From an uncultured Acidimicrobiales bacterium (GTDB lineage: Bacteria > Actinomycetota > Acidimicrobiia > Acidimicrobiales > SZUA-35), in NCBI GenBank assembly GCA_938009905.1, contig CALLGK010000174.1, positions 1-35,484 of the forward strand: DNA of 35,484 nt. Reading direction: 5' to 3'. This document shows positions 7,033 through 14,034 of this stretch, piece after piece (the first letter of the stretch is position 1; the number at the start of each line of letters is the position of its first letter). The notes below the pieces were generated by a model, which did not search any database, had not been told where the DNA came from, and saw only the letters and a program-made list of their open reading frames with translations. Position numbers and translations under genes: made by a program.

Positions 7033-7698
7033 ATGCGGATTGGCATCGTCGGGGCAGGCAACATCGGGACCAACTGCGCGGTGCAGTTCCTCGCTGGCGG
7101 CCACGAAGTCATGTTGAGTTTCAGTCGAGACCCGGCGTCGCTTTCAGCGCTCGCCGATCAACTCGGCGCAGGTTGCACATCCGGCCAGGTGGCCGAGGCG
7201 GTCGCCTTCGCCGATGTCGTTGTTCTTTCGGTGCCATGGCCAGTGATCGACCTCGCCCTCGAACAAACCGGGTCATTGGAGGGGACACTCGTGATCGATA
7301 CGACCAATCAGTTCGGTGCCGATGGTGTGGTGGATCTCGGTGGCGGCACCGCCGCGCGGTTCAACAGCGACCGAATGCCAGGCGCTCGCTACACCAAGTC
7401 GTTCAACACCATCACCGCCGGGTACCAGCGGCAAGCGGCCGGGCGGACCGGGTCCGATCGTCTCGTGCAGTGGATCTGCGGCGATGACCAAGGAGCCAAA
7501 CACATCACCGCAGGCCTTGTCCACGACGCCGGCTACGCACCTGTCGACCTCGGCAGTATCGATGCCTGCACCGTGATGGAAGCACCACGGCGTGTCGGCG
7601 CCGTCTACGGCGAGGAGTACCGCAGCGACGACGCCAACCAGGTCGTCGCTGCGGTGCGCACCAACGAACCGATCCCACCTACCCCGACCTACTCGTGA
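7033..7698 (+). CDS. Second NpdG-like NADP-binding oxidoreductase
   Basis: 221 residues, same family as the gene at 6303 but clearly diverged. It has a dinucleotide motif IGIVGAGNIGTNCA (about 3-16), SFSRDPASL after beta2, VVVLSVPWPVI, TLVIDTTNQF and the family segment YTKSFNTITAGYQ (about 120-132). The start at 7033 is preceded by AGGA. A 103-base gap separates it from the first paralogue, so they may be co-transcribed. Tandem paralogues of this type suggest either two substrates or one duplication; redox of F420 or of a small carbonyl compound is possible. Confidence 0.82.
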   Translation: MRIGIVGAGNIGTNCAVQFLAGGHEVMLSFSRDPASLSALADQLGAGCTSGQVAEAVAFADVVVLSVPWPVIDLALEQTGSLEGTLVIDTTNQFGADGVVDLGGGTAARFNSDRMPGARYTKSFNTITAGYQRQAAGRTGSDRLVQWICGDDQGAKHITAGLVHDAGYAPVDLGSIDACTVMEAPRRVGAVYGEEYRSDDANQVVAAVRTNEPIPPTPTYS

Positions 7699-7790
7699 GA
7701 CCTCACGAAACAAGCCGGGGTCTCGAACCAGCCCAGATCCTTATCGACCTCTCAACCACTCATTTCAACTGAACCAAAGGAACGAAACTC

Positions 7791-8531
7791 ATGGCACAAA
7801 CAGTCGACACCCACGGGTCCACCAAGAAGATCCTCATCGTTGCTTCCAACCCCGCTATCTCCGCCCAGACCGGCTGGCCCATCGGATTCTGGTGGGGTGA
7901 GCTGACACACCCGTACTGGGAGTTCACCGAAGCGGGCTACGACGTCACCATCGCCAGCCCTGACGGCGGAGCAATCACCGGCGACGGTTTCTCCGATCCC
8001 GAAGACGAGTCGGGATACTCCGCCCACGACCTCATCTCTCTCGGGTTCAAGAAGAGCCCAATCCACGCCGGACTTCTCGACAGCACCGTTGCCATTGCCG
8101 ACGTGAACGTCGCTGAGTTCGACGGCGTCCTCTTGGTTGGCGGCCAAGGCCCGATGTACACGTTCATGGGGAACGGCGACCTCTATGACCTCGTCCGAGA
8201 CTTCTACGAAGCCGGTAAAGCAACGGCCGTGATATGCCACGCGACCTGCATCCTTCTCGAAGCCACGAAGACCGACGGATCGCTCATCGTCGACGGGAAG
8301 ACTTGGACCGGGTTTGCCAACAGCGAGGAGGACTACGCCGACGGGTTCGTCGGACAGGCCATCCAACCGTTCCGTATCGAAGATCGGGCCAAAGCGCTCG
8401 ACAACACCAACTTCATCGTCGATTCGATGTTCAAGCCCTTCGCAGTTCGCGATGGCAACCTCATCACCGGCCAACAGCAGTACGCAGGAGCCGCCGCAGC
8501 CAAGCTGGTGATCGAGGCTCTCGGTGTCTGA
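7791..8531 (+). CDS. DJ-1/PfpI-superfamily protein (Hsp31-like)
   Basis: 246 residues of the type 1 glutamine amidotransferase-like/DJ-1 superfamily. The nucleophile elbow is AVICHATCILLEA with Cys149-His150; Glu37 in GFWWGELTHPYWEF is the acid that pairs with the Cys in Hsp31/DJ-1-type enzymes. GYDVTIASPDGG and DGVLLVGGQGPMYTF are further family signatures. Relatives act as glutathione-independent glyoxalases, deglycases or chaperones, detoxifying methylglyoxal-type aldehydes. The start has a good AAAGGAA ribosome site. It lies 92 bases behind the second NpdG-like gene and overlaps the next gene by eight bases, so this part is an operon, probably a redox or aldehyde stress unit under the TetR protein. 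Confidence 0.88.
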   Translation: MAQTVDTHGSTKKILIVASNPAISAQTGWPIGFWWGELTHPYWEFTEAGYDVTIASPDGGAITGDGFSDPEDESGYSAHDLISLGFKKSPIHAGLLDSTVAIADVNVAEFDGVLLVGGQGPMYTFMGNGDLYDLVRDFYEAGKATAVICHATCILLEATKTDGSLIVDGKTWTGFANSEEDYADGFVGQAIQPFRIEDRAKALDNTNFIVDSMFKPFAVRDGNLITGQQQYAGAAAAKLVIEALGV

Positions 8532-9129
8532 CCATTCGGCGAGCGCCGGCAACGGCCCTGGCACCGGTCCGGTGACCACCGTGGTGGAACGGCACGTCAA
8601 AGCCGACCGGGTCGACGACTACGAGGAGTGGCTTCGTCGACTTCTGGCGGACGCCGCCAGCCTCGACGGGTTCCAAGGCGCTGACATTCACCGACCCCAA
8701 CCAGGAGCCCCAGCACCGGTCTACACCAGCGTTTTCCGATTCGCGACCCTCGAGAATCTCCGAGCCTTCGAGGTCAGCGATCTACGCCGCCGGTACATGG
8801 CCGACGTCATCGACTTGGTCGAAGCCGACGCTGCGTGGTCGACCCACACCGGTCTCGAACTTTGGTTCGCAGCACCGCCCGGAACGGTTGTTCCCCAGCC
8901 TGTGCGGTGGCGTATGGCGCTCCTGCTCGGCCTTGTCGTCTACGCCCTCGTGCTGATCTTCGGAGCGATCGCCGGAGCGCTTATTCCCAGCTGGCCGTTC
9001 CCGCTGCGACTCGCAGTCGTGATTGCTGTCGAGATCACGCTCATGACCTACGTGCTGCTTCCCTTCCTCACTCGTCGGCTCGCCCGATGGATCTTCCCCC
9101 GCGACGTCACCCGACCCGCAGCGACCTGA
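8524..9129 (+). CDS. ABM-domain protein with two C-terminal TM helices
   Basis: 201 residues. The N-terminal half (about 17-115) has the pattern of an antibiotic biosynthesis monooxygenase (ABM) dimeric alpha-beta barrel: VTTVVERHVKADRVDDYEEWL, then FQGADIHRPQ and YTSVFRFATLENLRAFEVSDLRR. Two strong hydrophobic helices follow (about 130-155 and 165-185), with a basic C-terminus. Membrane-tethered ABM proteins of this layout are known as a family, but their substrates are not established. The GTG start overlaps the end of the DJ-1-like gene by eight bases, so the two are probably translationally coupled. It could act on a quinone or aromatic at the membrane. Confidence 0.8.
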   Translation: MSDHSASAGNGPGTGPVTTVVERHVKADRVDDYEEWLRRLLADAASLDGFQGADIHRPQPGAPAPVYTSVFRFATLENLRAFEVSDLRRRYMADVIDLVEADAAWSTHTGLELWFAAPPGTVVPQPVRWRMALLLGLVVYALVLIFGAIAGALIPSWPFPLRLAVVIAVEITLMTYVLLPFLTRRLARWIFPRDVTRPAAT

Positions 9130-9169
9130 CACTATTGGGAGCGGTCTCCGCCGAATCAGGAACTCAACC

Positions 9170-9310
9170 AAGGAACTACGCCATCTTCGAACCTTCCTCG
9201 CCGTCGTCGACGAAGGAAGCATCACCGCCGCAGCACGACTCAACCGGATCTGCAGTGAAGTCTGCTTCTTGATCAGGCACCGTGGTTCCACGCATGGCCG
9301 CCGACTCTAG
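9170..9310 (+). pseudogene. Remnant of a LysR-family regulator N-terminus
   Basis: In the frame 9170-9310 the translation runs KELRHLRTFLAVVDEGSITA, then AARLNR, matching the first helices and start of the winged HTH of LysR-type regulators. Homology breaks off about 30 codons in (ICSEVCFLIRH replaces the expected AVS..I recognition helix) and a TAG follows at 9308. No ATG or GTG precedes it; the AAG at 9170 stands where a start codon would be expected. The effector domain is entirely absent. It is a decayed gene end and marks a deletion or insertion junction near 9265. Confidence 0.7.
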
Positions 9311-9351
9311 TCAGTCACCCGAAAGCAAAACACTTGGAACCAACACCGTCT

Positions 9352-9395
9352 GCGCCTCGGTGGAGATACCACCTCCGATCAGAGCACCGAGGCGC
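9352..9395. terminator. 11-bp inverted repeat at the 3' end of the TerB/Coq4-like gene
   Basis: GCGCCTCGGTG (9352-9362) and CACCGAGGCGC (9385-9395) form a perfect 11-bp stem; inside the loop GGTGG and CCACC can pair as an alternative hairpin. The structure spans the stop codon of the minus-strand gene at 9379. It is a plausible transcription end, but has no clear U-tract. Confidence 0.5.
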
Positions 9396-10512
9396 CGAAG
9401 CTCTCGTATTCCCGACCCTCTAAGACAGCGAGGTCGCGCCCCGCTGCGTCCTGAAATGCCGAAATGCCTCCCGCTTCCCACGGTCCGACCGATCCGGCCG
9501 CGACCGCCTGTTCCGACTTTGGAACGACGTTGAAGTGTGACCGAACCTCACTCAACGGTTTGTCCGCATGCGACCACCAGTCAGTCGCCAAGAAGTCGGG
9601 CTCTCGTGTGGTCATTGCCCCCCGCCGGAATGCGTCTGCGACCCGCTCGGGCATGCCACCGACAGCCAAGTGTCCGGCGTCGGCCTGGAAGATGCCTGCG
9701 GCGCTGGCGAGATCGCCGGTCTGGAACAGCTTGATCACCATGGCGAGCAATGTGAACGCCCGAGGGTCGTGGCTCGCCCTGGAGATGAACGAGAACACTT
9801 CGAGCTCGGACTCAACGGTTGACCCGTAGTCAGCCAACACGTGAACCCAGTCGTGTTGGGCAAGGACCGGCGGCGCCGATCCCTCCTCGCCAGGAAAGCG
9901 AAAGCCCCTGGCTCGATAAAAGTCGAACACCCCGCGCCCCAGGGTTCCAGCTTCGAGATTGCCGAGGTTTCGCCATCGCTCGGCCAACTCGTCCCGAAGG
10001 ACCGTGTTGCTCCATGCGTAGATGTTGTCGTCCGGTGACTGCAGGGGAGTGAACGAGGACAAGTCGAGGTTGCTGATGTAGGCACTCCGGTCGATGTCGC
10101 TGGCCACGAGCTGTCGGGAGGTGTCGACCATCGACCGCATCTCGGAAATCAGATCATCGGGCAGTGCCAACTCAGTCGCGAACTCGATCACCCGAGCCGA
10201 AACCTCCGGCGATGCCTCAGGCAGGATCATCCGGCCGAGTTCCATCACCTGGACAAGCCGGGTCCGGAACATCGCATTGCGATCGGCCAACCCTTCCGCA
10301 AACTCCTGCGCCGACACGGACTCGACGCGACTGAAGTCAACGGCGACGCCCGTCATTGACTCGGTGAGGGTGCCGAGAACCGCTGACTGCAGCTCACTCA
10401 AGATCGCCCCCTCAGCACAAGCTGCTCCGATACCTCGAGCGATGAAGGCGACCTCATCGTCGTCGGGCGGCAGCAAATTCTCGAAATCTGGCCCCGGAAG
10501 CGGCGTCGGCAT
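9379..10512 (-). CDS. TerB-like plus Coq4-like two-domain protein
   Basis: 377 residues, acidic and with no signal peptide. The N-terminal 120 residues are helical, and DDEVAFIARGIGAACAEGAI followed by repeated helices looks TerB-like (weak call). The C-terminal half carries HDWVHVLADYGSTVESELE: His220, Asp221, His224 and Glu236, an exact HDxxH-x11-E metal-binding motif of the kind defining Coq4 family proteins. GRGVFDFYRARGF precedes it and FSFISRASHDPRAFTLLAMV follows it, both compatible with Coq4. Coq4 proteins act in quinone biosynthesis, but an actinobacterium uses menaquinone, so the role here is open. A C-terminal region of about 90 residues continues with DWWSHADKPLSEVRSHFNV, as in Coq4 where a conserved WE-type segment ends the domain. 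It stands alone on the minus strand between a LysR remnant and degenerate sequence. Confidence 0.6.
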   Translation of the reverse strand: MPTPLPGPDFENLLPPDDDEVAFIARGIGAACAEGAILSELQSAVLGTLTESMTGVAVDFSRVESVSAQEFAEGLADRNAMFRTRLVQVMELGRMILPEASPEVSARVIEFATELALPDDLISEMRSMVDTSRQLVASDIDRSAYISNLDLSSFTPLQSPDDNIYAWSNTVLRDELAERWRNLGNLEAGTLGRGVFDFYRARGFRFPGEEGSAPPVLAQHDWVHVLADYGSTVESELEVFSFISRASHDPRAFTLLAMVIKLFQTGDLASAAGIFQADAGHLAVGGMPERVADAFRRGAMTTREPDFLATDWWSHADKPLSEVRSHFNVVPKSEQAVAAGSVGPWEAGGISAFQDAAGRDLAVLEGREYESFGASVL

Positions 10513-10921
10513 CTCCCAAAGTTAGCCGTTGGCTCCACTCAGCCCGAGCCGAGCGCGACCAAAGCCTGCCAACCGGAGCACTCCGCAGACCACCGACCTC
10601 CTCGAACACCGGCGACGGTTGACCGCTTCGACATAGGCGCCCATGGCCTCCGTCAGCTCACTCATGGGTTCTCAGCTCCAGATACCAACGGCGTGAATCG
10701 ATCACCAGGTGTCTCTCAGAGAGCATGGCCAGAACTGGGTTGTCCGAGATCCGGGCCACTCGATAATCGCAACCGCCAACGCTGGGCCAGCCACTCAGGA
10801 ACCGGCGCTACGTGTGACCCGATCGCTCGATAGCGCTCGCAGCTGCGGTGGGCATCCGTCACCCGGTTTGCTCGCAGGTCACGCTGAACGTCGACGCACG
10901 GCACCGGAGTGCGTGGTGGCT
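10513..10921. other. 409-bp region of degenerate-looking sequence
   Basis: No confident gene. Two short minus-strand frames overlap by ATGA near 10658-10665: one ends RISDNPVLAMLSERHLVIDS and continues RRWYLELRTHE, the other starts MSELTEAMGAYVEAVNRRRC. Both have protein-like composition but lack family matches and are short. They may be relics of a decayed gene, in keeping with the LysR remnant and the truncated PNPOx gene nearby. Confidence 0.35.
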
Positions 10922-11683
10922 TCAGCGAACTTGGAATACGAGCTTGTCGAAGTCGACGTACGGCCAGTTCTCGACGATTCGCCCGTTGGCGATTCTGTAG
11001 ATGTGGACTTCGTTCCAATGGACTGTCCGGCCAGTTGCGTCGTGACCGGCCCACGTGGCTGTGTGGGTAGCCGTGACCCGATTGTGTTCAACGACGAGAT
11101 CGTCTTGTGCGATGAGATGAATGATTTCGACTTGGACGTCGGGGAAACCGTCGAGGAGGTTGACACCGACGTTCACGAAGCTTGCCGCCGTGTCGGTCTG
11201 TCCGTCGAAGCCGAAGTGGTGGCGGAAGTCGTGAGCGAACAGGCGCGGAAAGACTTGGAACTCTTGTTCGTTCTTGAACTTCTCGATGTATCGGCGAACG
11301 AGCATTCGGTTCGAATCGACCGAACCGTCCCGGGTGTTCCTCGGCGCCGGAGTGATCCGAGCGATCGTTCCAACCGCTCGCGCAATGAGCTGGCTTTTCC
11401 GCGAGAGCGGCAGCGGGCTGAACGGCGGCTCAAGCCCGCTGCGCTGAGCTTCGAGTCGCTCGCTGGGTTGATACTGCCAGGACTCTGCGATCTCGTCATG
11501 GTCGATGCGATGCACGCTGGTTTCGACCCATTCGAGGCGTTCGTCGCCACGTCGGTCTGTCACCAGTTGCCGCCCGACGACGATGTCGTCCTCGGCGATG
11601 AGGAGTTCGATCGAACGCTCGCAGCCGTCGTCGATCGCTGCCATCGCGGTGCGGACGACGTTCTTCGGGTCTTGTGTGCTCAT
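10922..11683 (-). CDS. SnoaL-like ester cyclase with a shortened first domain
   Basis: 253 residues with two stretches of the SnoaL/NTF2-like cone fold. The C-terminal copy (about 123-253) is complete: NRMLVRRYIEKFKN, then NVGVNLLDGFPDVQVEIIHL, the catalytic-type EHNRVTATHTATWAGHDATG, and VHIYRIANGRIVENW. The N-terminal copy opens NVVRTAMAAIDDG and jumps straight to SIELLIAEDDIVVGRQLVTD and SVHRIDHDEIAESWQY; the middle of about 50 residues is missing. It looks like a tandem-domain protein that lost part of domain 1, or a fusion of two adjacent genes after a deletion. SnoaL proteins cyclise or hydrolyse polyketide-type or other small substrates; substrate unknown. It is divergent from the DGPF/ECF42 pair, and NTF2-like proteins often keep company with ECF sigma factors. 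Confidence 0.75.
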   Translation of the reverse strand: MSTQDPKNVVRTAMAAIDDGCERSIELLIAEDDIVVGRQLVTDRRGDERLEWVETSVHRIDHDEIAESWQYQPSERLEAQRSGLEPPFSPLPLSRKSQLIARAVGTIARITPAPRNTRDGSVDSNRMLVRRYIEKFKNEQEFQVFPRLFAHDFRHHFGFDGQTDTAASFVNVGVNLLDGFPDVQVEIIHLIAQDDLVVEHNRVTATHTATWAGHDATGRTVHWNEVHIYRIANGRIVENWPYVDFDKLVFQVR

Positions 11684-11704
11684 AACCAGAATGACGGATG
11701 AGAC

Positions 11705-11729
11705 TGTCGAGTCCGGACCGATTCAACGA
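11705..11729 (+). promoter_or_regulatory. Candidate ECF42-type promoter
   Basis: TGTCGA (11705-11710), a 16-base spacer and CGA (11727-11729) fit the TGTCGA / CGA pair that I recall being described for ECF42 sigma factors. It lies about 95 bases upstream of the DGPF gene that is coupled to the ECF42-like gene. This would be an autoregulatory promoter. The first 22-bp repeat unit overlaps the spacer and the -10 element. Confidence 0.5.
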
Positions 11730-11755
11730 TGAATCCGGACCGATTCAACAATGGA
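11712..11755 (+). repeat. Two tandem 22-bp repeats in the promoter region
   Basis: Units 11712-11733 and 11734-11755 (TCCGGACCGATTCAAC followed by six bases) match at 20 of 22 positions. Only the first unit has TGTCGA in front and CGA at the -10 position; in the second, CGA is CAA. A partial TCCGG follows at 11759. They could be a second regulator's binding sites or a promoter duplication. Confidence 0.85.
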
Positions 11756-11824
11756 GTGTCCGGATTTCACGGTCGGCCACGTCAAGAGTGCACACAACAA
11801 CCGCCATGAAGGAGACTTCAGATC

Positions 11825-12172
11825 ATGCAATACGCACTCCTGGCCTACGAAGACATCGACGCCACCGAAGCACGCACCGACGAAGAACAAAGCGAACTCC
11901 TCGCCGGCTACGGCAAAGTCGCTCAGGCTCTTGCAGAGCAAGGCAAACTCGTCTTCGGCGACGGACTCCGATCTTCGGTGGTCGCGACGACCGTACGTCC
12001 CGGAACTGACCAGGCAATCGTCACCGACGGACCCATCACCGAAGGGCGTGAGCACCTAATAGGTGTCTTCGTGATCGAAGCGACCGACCTCGATGAAGCA
12101 CTCAATTGGGCGGGCCAGATGCCCCATGCGCAGACATCAGGCGGCGTAGAGATCCGCCCCGTCGGCGCGTGA
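11825..12172 (+). CDS. YCII/DGPF-domain protein, ECF42 partner
   Basis: 115 residues, the normal size for a single DGPF (YCII-related) domain. Family features are MQYALLAYED at the N-terminus, the central VVATTVRPG, the TDGPITEGREHLIGVFVIEA segment (about 67-86) that carries the DGPF/DGPxxE motif, and DLDEALNWAGQMPHA. The biochemical role of these proteins is unclear; the family resembles small-molecule binding YCII enzymes. It has a GGAG nine bases before the ATG, and its stop overlaps the GTG of the sigma factor by four bases (12169-12172). DGPF genes are the known partners and targets of ECF42 sigma factors, so the two almost certainly act together. Confidence 0.9.
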   Translation: MQYALLAYEDIDATEARTDEEQSELLAGYGKVAQALAEQGKLVFGDGLRSSVVATTVRPGTDQAIVTDGPITEGREHLIGVFVIEATDLDEALNWAGQMPHAQTSGGVEIRPVGA

Positions 12173-13410
12173 CGATCGACGATGCACTCTTCAAACAAGC
12201 TTGGCCGCGCGTCTACGCTGCGGCCGTCCGATCCGCCGGCGGAGATTTCGCCGCGGGCGAAGACGCAACCGCAGAGGCATTCGAACGCGCAACACGCACA
12301 TGGACACATGGCCGGCCCGACAACCCGGTCGGATGGTTGATCACCACCGCACGCCGCATCACGATTGACGAGCGCCGCAAGCAAGCCACCCGAAACCGTA
12401 CGGCCCGACGTCTCAGCCCCGACGCAGAAGACGACAACTCACCGGCGTCAAGCATTACAGGAGACGACGTTCTCGATCTGTTCTTCACTTGCGCCCATCC
12501 TTCGCTCACACCCGAAGCGCAAGTCGCCCTCACACTCCGAGCCGTTGCCGGAATGCGCCCCGCCGAGATCGCCAGAGCGTTTCACTGCTCACCGTCAACG
12601 ATGGAAAAAAGACTGGTTCGGGCGCGACGCAAGATCCGCGAAGCCGGTATCTCGCTCCGATCACCAGACCGAGCAGAACTCGATGATCGCCTCGGCCCCG
12701 TGATGCGATCAATTCTGCTCGTCTTCAACGAAGGCTACGCACCGACCGCCGGGGATGAGGCGTTCCGACAAGAACTCTGCGACGAAGCGATTCTCCTCGC
12801 CCGGAGCCTGCACGACATGCTCCCCGACCAAGCCGAGCCCGCAGCGCTCCTTGCAACCCTGCTCTTGATCGATGCACGCAAGTCGGCGCGAGTCGATGAG
12901 AGCGGCGGTCTGGTACCTCTTCGCTTCCAGAACCGGCAACGCTGGAACAGCACGAACATCGCGGAAGGCGTCGAACTCACCCTCGGAGCACTGAACTCGC
13001 CGAAGCGTGGGGACTACACGCTGCAAGCCGCAATCGGCGCCCTCCACATGGAAGCGCCGAGGCACGAACTCACCGACTGGCCCCAGATCGCCTTCCTGTA
13101 CGAACAGCGCCTGGAGCAATTCCGAACCCCATCGCCCACGCTTGTCATCGCACATTCGATTGCTGTCGCCGAAGCCCACGGCACTTGCGCAGCACGGCCA
13201 CTTCTCTACGGGCTCAAACCCGCCGAGGACGTCACCGCGTTTCTACATCACACGGCGCTGGCACGCTTCGCTGAGATCGACAACGACATCGAGGCCGCCT
13301 TGCGAAACATCGCCGCGGCCGCAGCAGCCGCCCCCACGACTGCCGACCGCACCGCACTGGACAAATGGTCAACCAAACTCGAGAAAAGTCGGGCCTCGCC
13401 GAACACTTGA
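12169..13410 (+). CDS. ECF42-type RNA polymerase sigma factor with long C-terminal extension
   Basis: 413 residues from the GTG at 12169, chosen because it overlaps the DGPF stop as GTGA. Region 2 spans about 8-75 (VGWLITTARRITIDERRKQATRNR ends sigma2, with the promoter -10 reading helix). Sigma4 is about 115-165, with the HTH GMRPAEIARAFHCSPSTMEKRLVRAR. Beyond it, about 230 residues are a helical, TPR-like extension typical of this group: LLVFNEGYAPTAGDEAF, ALLATLLLIDARKSARVD, LQAAIGALHMEAP and HELTDWPQIAFLYEQ all match the classic pattern. ECF42 members carry no cognate anti-sigma; the C-terminal extension is thought to be needed for activity. The signal is unknown. The gene's 3' end overlaps a truncated PNPOx remnant on the opposite strand. 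Confidence 0.93.
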   Translation: MTIDDALFKQAWPRVYAAAVRSAGGDFAAGEDATAEAFERATRTWTHGRPDNPVGWLITTARRITIDERRKQATRNRTARRLSPDAEDDNSPASSITGDDVLDLFFTCAHPSLTPEAQVALTLRAVAGMRPAEIARAFHCSPSTMEKRLVRARRKIREAGISLRSPDRAELDDRLGPVMRSILLVFNEGYAPTAGDEAFRQELCDEAILLARSLHDMLPDQAEPAALLATLLLIDARKSARVDESGGLVPLRFQNRQRWNSTNIAEGVELTLGALNSPKRGDYTLQAAIGALHMEAPRHELTDWPQIAFLYEQRLEQFRTPSPTLVIAHSIAVAEAHGTCAARPLLYGLKPAEDVTAFLHHTALARFAEIDNDIEAALRNIAAAAAAAPTTADRTALDKWSTKLEKSRASPNT

Positions 13411-13700
13411 ACTCCTCGGCTGCTGGCGAGACCTACGAGCGGGGCGAACACACCTATCGAGACTCGAGGGTCAGCGGCGATGTTGCGCATCTTTGGTGAG
13501 CGTGGCGAGGCGGTGAACATCAGTGCGAAATTGAGCGCGAAAAATCTCACGGGTGTTGCGAGTGGGCCCGCTGGGCCAGCTGTTGCGAGCACGCACATGT
13601 TCTGTGTCGACAACAAGTTCTGTATTCGGTCTTCGAGATCGGGCCGATCGAGACGCAGATCCGGCATCGGTTCACCGAGCCACGGGTTCGCAAGAGGCAT
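13248..13700 (-). pseudogene. Truncated pyridoxamine 5'-phosphate oxidase-like gene
   Basis: From the ATG at about 13700 the translation gives a good PNPOx-family start: LEDRIQNLLSTQNMCVLATA, GPLATPVRFFALNFALMFTA, SPKMRNIAADPRVSIGVFAP, and RGVQVFGEARLF. These proteins bind flavin (or F420) in a split barrel. After RLF (about 13390) the frame runs antisense through the last 50 codons of the sigma factor and becomes an Ala/Ser-rich string without family character, reaching a stop at 13248. The 3' third of the gene has been lost at the junction with the sigma factor. A tandem 16-bp repeat covers its start. It may still yield protein, but is likely non-functional. Confidence 0.65.
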
Positions 13701-13722
13701 CTTGAACAAGAGGCATCTTGAA
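13691..13722. repeat. Perfect 16-bp tandem duplication at a start codon
   Basis: Two identical 16-base units (13691-13706, 13707-13722; CAAGAGGCATCTTGAA) adjoin. Read on the minus strand each contains an ATG, so the start region of the PNPOx remnant is duplicated; only the downstream ATG (near 13700) is in frame because 16 is not a multiple of three. Confidence 0.9.
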
Positions 13723-14034
13723 ACGGTAGCCCTCGATTGCCGGCCGCACGGTTTAGCAGGCAGCGCATAGTTGCGACCGCGAACAGTCAACTAGCGCCAC
13801 ACTTCCGGCGAACTGTTGTGGCCCAGACCGCTCAGTAACGCCACACGTAATCGCCGCCGAATCCCAAACTCAGCTCTTCCGGTCAACGATGTCGGTGAGC
13901 CCTGCGAAAGCTCCGGGTCTCGGTGAGCGGAAGGGCACACGGGAGGAACGTGTAAGGCGCCGCGGCGCCTGGGTTCACCACCTCGAAACACCGCAGAACC
14001 GGCCCGGTAACCGCGATGGCGTACACCTGTCCCC

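Noticed and set aside
10709-11701. 330-codon plus-strand open frame
   Set aside because: It is antisense to the SnoaL protein, whose domains are recognisable; the plus-strand product has no motif.
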